IMG/VR virus record: IMGVR_UViG_3300017782_000259 | Span: 1 to 21,966 of that record | Source: a virus | DNA length: 21,966 nt | Direction: 5' to 3' (one strand) | Part shown: piece by piece, positions 20,019 to 21,966 of the stretch | Layout of the letters: the number at the start of each line of letters is the position of its first letter | Numbering within the stretch: the first letter of the stretch is position 1 | Made by a program: the position numbers and the translations under genes | Notes under the pieces: model-generated | Databases searched by the model: none | What the model was told of the DNA's origin: nothing | The model's input: the letters and a program-made list of their open reading frames with translations, nothing else

Positions 20019-20136
20019 ATGTTATTGGTTTTTTTGGAGCAGGTTATTTTTAGAATTTGCAAAAGTATTTGGCAAATGGAATAACAAGTTACATAAATGG
20101 TCTGTAATTTGTATAGATAAAATTAGGATAACCTAA
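19978..20136 (+). CDS. 52-residue aromatic small protein, start uncertain
   Basis: The longest frame reads MLTKLTKLKTFLVECYWFFW and continues SRLFLEFAKVFGKWNNKLHK to ...DKIRIT. A hydrophobic aromatic centre (about 11-30) followed by basic KWNNKLHKW suggests membrane association. The stop overlaps the next ATG (TAATG), which supports the frame. The start at 19978 lies inside the previous gene; a TTG at 20011 is the alternative, or a +1 frameshift from the previous gene at the TTTTTT run near 20008-20013. Function unknown. Confidence 0.5.
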   Translation: MLTKLTKLKTFLVECYWFFWSRLFLEFAKVFGKWNNKLHKWSVICIDKIRIT

Positions 20137-20489
20137 TGCCACAGTTAGACAAAGTAAAATATACAAATGCTGTTGTGCCGTTAGGAACAAGTACAACAGT
20201 TATATACACATGTCCTGCTAACTTTACGGCTGTTGTACAGCTACTTGCTTTTGCAAATAAAGATACATCAGATAGAACATTTGATTTATCTTATACACCT
20301 TCGGGTGGTTCTGCACAACAAGTATTAGATGCATTTAGTGTAGCAGTAGCTACTAATATCGTATACGTATTTGATGATGGCAAACCTTTTTTTATGAATG
20401 CAGGAGATGTTTTGTCAGGTGTAGGTTCATCTGCAAGTCAAATTATTGCACTAGCATCTATAGAAGAATATTATGACCCAAGCAGGTAA
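20136..20489 (+). CDS. Beta-rich protein, candidate virion component
   Basis: The 117-residue protein starts MPQLDKVKYTNAVVPLGTST. It is dominated by Thr/Val/Ser/Ala beta-type stretches (TTVIYTCPANFTAVVQLLAF; DLSYTPSGGSAQQVL) with a final Gly/Ser loop and IEEYYDPSR. This composition is typical of small head-decoration or fibre proteins in marine phages, but no defining motif is visible. It is the only clearly beta-sandwich-like product of the right cluster. TAATG junction with the previous gene. Confidence 0.75.
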   Translation: MPQLDKVKYTNAVVPLGTSTTVIYTCPANFTAVVQLLAFANKDTSDRTFDLSYTPSGGSAQQVLDAFSVAVATNIVYVFDDGKPFFMNAGDVLSGVGSSASQIIALASIEEYYDPSR

Positions 20490-20494
20490 AGATT

Positions 20495-20779
20495 ATGAAA
20501 AATACAACAAATAAAAAGACGGTAAAGAAAGTTGTAGCAGGTTTGAAAAAAGCATCTAAGTCACATGCTAAACAAGCTAAAACTTTATCTAGCCTTAAAT
20601 TAAACAAGGGTGGTAGTACAGTAAATAAAGCAGGTAATTACACAAAACCAACAATGCGTAAGAACCTGTTCAATAGAATAAAGTCAGGTACTAGTGGTGG
20701 TGGTGCAGGTCAGTGGTCTGCAAGAAAAGCCCAGATGTTAGCCAAGCAATATAAAGCCAAGGGTGGTGGCTACAGGTGA
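20495..20779 (+). CDS. Conserved basic phage protein, 94 residues
   Basis: The product starts MKNTTNKKTVKKVVAGLKKA, continues SHAKQAKTLSSLKL and has a conserved C-terminal half AGNYTKPTMRKNLFNRIKSG, then GGAGQWSARKAQMLAKQYKA and KGGGYR. The 'AG.YTKP.MR...F.RIK.G..GG..GQWSARKAQ.LAK.YK..GGGY' pattern is widespread in marine phage genomes, normally near structural genes; the function is not known to me. Strongly basic, probably virion- or DNA-associated. GTGA overlap with the next gene. Confidence 0.85.
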   Translation: MKNTTNKKTVKKVVAGLKKASKSHAKQAKTLSSLKLNKGGSTVNKAGNYTKPTMRKNLFNRIKSGTSGGGAGQWSARKAQMLAKQYKAKGGGYR

Positions 20780-20967
20780 TACATGTATTTGTCTTGTATG
20801 TCTTTCTTGGTTTAGATGCAGATAAAAAATTAATAAGTAAAGATATGTACTTCAAAGATTTAAAAGAATGTACATGGTATGCTAAAACATTTGAACAACA
20901 AAAAAATAATATAGCATCTTATTGTTTACCAACTCGTGTTAATAAGGAGATGAAACCTATTTACTAG
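20776..20967 (+). CDS. 63-residue protein with hydrophobic N-terminus, GTG start
   Basis: GTG at 20776 overlaps the preceding stop (GTGA). The product starts MIHVFVLYVFLGLDADKKLI and continues CTWYAKTFEQQKNNIASYC, so it has a hydrophobic N-terminal segment followed by two cysteines. The layout parallels the gene at 17242. Possible exported or membrane-anchored phage peptide; unknown function. AAGGGTGG upstream is a moderate ribosome site. Confidence 0.65.
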   Translation: MIHVFVLYVFLGLDADKKLISKDMYFKDLKECTWYAKTFEQQKNNIASYCLPTRVNKEMKPIY

Positions 20968-20989
20968 CTTATCATAAAAGGAGAGAGTT

Positions 20990-21451
20990 ATGATAGCAGA
21001 AACAATGGCAGGTATTGCACTTGTTAAAGCGAGTGTGGATGGAATAAAAAAAGCTATCACAACTTGCAATGATATAGGCGATATAGCAAAATATATTGAT
21101 GGCATGTTCGAGGGTGAACAGCAGATACAAAAGAAAAGAAGTAAAGCCCAGAAAGACCCCTTTGCTGTAAACACAATCGCTGAAGAAACCATAAACGCTA
21201 AACTTGCACAAGAACATATGCAAGATATGAAGAACCTAATCAATATGAGATTTGGGGCAGGTGTTTGGGAAGGTATAATAGCTGAACGTGCTAAACGAAT
21301 ACAAGAAGCAAAGGAAGCAGAAAAGCAAGCACGTATTGCTAAACGTAAGAAACACGATGCTTTTATACACAATATAGAAGTTGGCAGTATAGTAGTTGGA
21401 GTTTGTACGGCATTAATTGCCGCTTTAGTATTTTTAATAATGTGGGTGTAA
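20990..21451 (+). CDS. Conserved phage protein with C-terminal membrane anchor
   Basis: The 153-residue product starts MIAETMAGIALVKASVDGIK, continues TCNDIGDIAKYIDGMFEGEQ then QIQKKRSKAQ, and has ETINAKLAQEHMQDMKNLIN, FGAGVWEGIIAERAKRIQEA and a long charged helix (KEAEKQARIAKRKK). The last about 22 residues are a membrane helix (VGSIVVGVCTALIAALVFLI). This arrangement is common in marine phages. Unknown function; a lysis or virion-membrane role is a guess. AAAGGAGAGAGTT before the ATG is a strong site. Confidence 0.82.
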   Translation: MIAETMAGIALVKASVDGIKKAITTCNDIGDIAKYIDGMFEGEQQIQKKRSKAQKDPFAVNTIAEETINAKLAQEHMQDMKNLINMRFGAGVWEGIIAERAKRIQEAKEAEKQARIAKRKKHDAFIHNIEVGSIVVGVCTALIAALVFLIMWV

Positions 21452-21452
21452 G

Positions 21453-21698
21453 ATGGCATTAGCAAAATCACAACAGAGTTTAAAGTCTTGGACAAAACAA
21501 AAGTGGAGAACTAAAAGTGGCAAGAAATCCAGTGAAACTGGAGAACGGTATTTACCGTCAGCAGCTATCAAATCGCTTTCGTCACAGGAATATTCGGCAA
21601 CCTCGAAAGCTAAACGAGCAGGAACTAAAGCAGGTAAACAGTTTGTATCCCAGCCTAAAAAAATAGCAAAGAAAACAGCGAGGTTTAGACGTGCTTAA
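21453..21698 (+). CDS. Conserved basic phage protein, 81 residues
   Basis: The product starts MALAKSQQSLKSWTKQKWRT and has KSGKKSSETGERYLPSAAIK, SLSSQEYSATSKAKRAGTKA and ends KQFVSQPKKIAKKTARFRRA. The pattern 'W...KWRTKSGK.S..TGERYLP.AAI..L...EY.AT..AKR' with 'GKQFV.QPK.IAKKT...R' is a very common marine phage family with no established function. It directly follows the preceding gene (one-base gap). Probably virion- or DNA-associated from charge and neighbours. Confidence 0.85.
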   Translation: MALAKSQQSLKSWTKQKWRTKSGKKSSETGERYLPSAAIKSLSSQEYSATSKAKRAGTKAGKQFVSQPKKIAKKTARFRRA

Positions 21699-21699
21699 T

Positions 21700-21966
21700 A
21701 TGTTAATAGGACCTGTAGCAGATTTAGCTGGTACATGGTTAAGTGGTAAAGTAGAAGAGAAGAAAGCACAGTCAGCTACTAAGGTAGCTAGGGCGCAAGC
21801 TGAAGCTGTAGTAATGCAGAAGAAAGCTACTGGTGAGATAGACTGGGATTTGGAGATGGCTAAAGGTAGTCAGTCTTCGTGGAAAGATGAGTGGCTTACT
21901 ATTCTATTTAGTATTCCATTAATCTTAGCATTCATACCGGGAATGGAAGAGGTAGTATCAAATGGT
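21700..21966 (+). CDS. Holin-like membrane protein, C-terminus cut by window edge
   Basis: An ATG at 21700 opens a frame to the end of the window (89 residues). The product starts MLIGPVADLAGTWLSGKVEE, has a charged coiled-coil-like part (KKAQSATKVARAQAEAVVMQ), GSQSSWKDEWLTILF and a hydrophobic helix (SIPLILAFIPGM) near the edge. The layout matches the three-transmembrane GTA-type holin-like proteins of marine phages ('W.DE..T..(F/V)..P...AF.PG'). It is a likely lysis gene, although only the first membrane helix is visible. Confidence 0.75.
   Translation, partial: MLIGPVADLAGTWLSGKVEEKKAQSATKVARAQAEAVVMQKKATGEIDWDLEMAKGSQSSWKDEWLTILFSIPLILAFIPGMEEVVSNG

Noticed and set aside
20926-21495. 189-codon minus-strand frame
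   Set aside because: It lies opposite the strongly supported gene at 20990 and is rich in Ser/Ile/Cys as expected for an antisense shadow; it has no ribosome site.

Overview
The window is part of an AT-rich, tightly packed genome of a tailed bacteriophage, most likely marine. It has no host housekeeping genes, rRNA or recognisable tRNA. Genes overlap by 1 to 23 bases (TAATG and ATGA junctions are frequent) and most have clear Shine-Dalgarno sites. The replication set is T7-like: family A DNA polymerase, separate primase and DnaB-type helicase, endonuclease I and a Cas4/RecB-like nuclease. It is joined to an adenosylcobalamin-dependent ribonucleotide reductase and a tyrosine integrase. Together with the many tiny Lys/Arg-rich proteins on the right arm, this recalls podoviruses of marine Alphaproteobacteria (pelagiphage- or cobavirus-like). 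A small DUF1127 protein, a family abundant in Alphaproteobacteria, fits that idea. The host assignment is inference.

Layout: two divergent gene clusters flank a roughly 1.3 kb gene-free region (15742-17027). The left cluster (minus strand, 15741 down to the window edge) reads in transcription order: small early-type genes; a HhH/glycosylase-like protein; a basic protein; an ArfA-like ribosome-rescue protein; an orphan LigA domain-Ia protein; a cytosine-5 methyltransferase; a YubB/DUF1281-type protein; a run of small genes including membrane proteins; the integrase; then primase, helicase, DNA polymerase, a candidate ssDNA-binding protein, Cas4-like nuclease, endonuclease I, a DUF3310 protein, class II ribonucleotide reductase, DUF1127 and three more tiny genes. 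This looks like takeover, nucleotide supply and DNA replication/recombination.

The right cluster (plus strand, 17028 to the edge) holds about sixteen small genes. Many encode strongly basic, low-complexity proteins (Lys-Pro repeats, KMRGG repeats), with a beta-rich candidate virion protein, membrane-anchored proteins and, running off the edge, a holin-like protein. It is probably a late/virion/lysis arm whose larger structural genes lie outside the window.

The central region carries a very good sigma70-type promoter pointing right, four phased ATTAAATG repeats just after it, an SP6-promoter-like core, several inverted repeats, an AT-rich block and a candidate structured RNA or long leader on the left side. 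It is the likely control region and possibly the replication origin; no attP core was recognised. The most notable points are the phage ArfA-like protein, a Cys4 insertion in the polymerase thumb roughly where T7 polymerase binds thioredoxin, and the repeat-rich central region.
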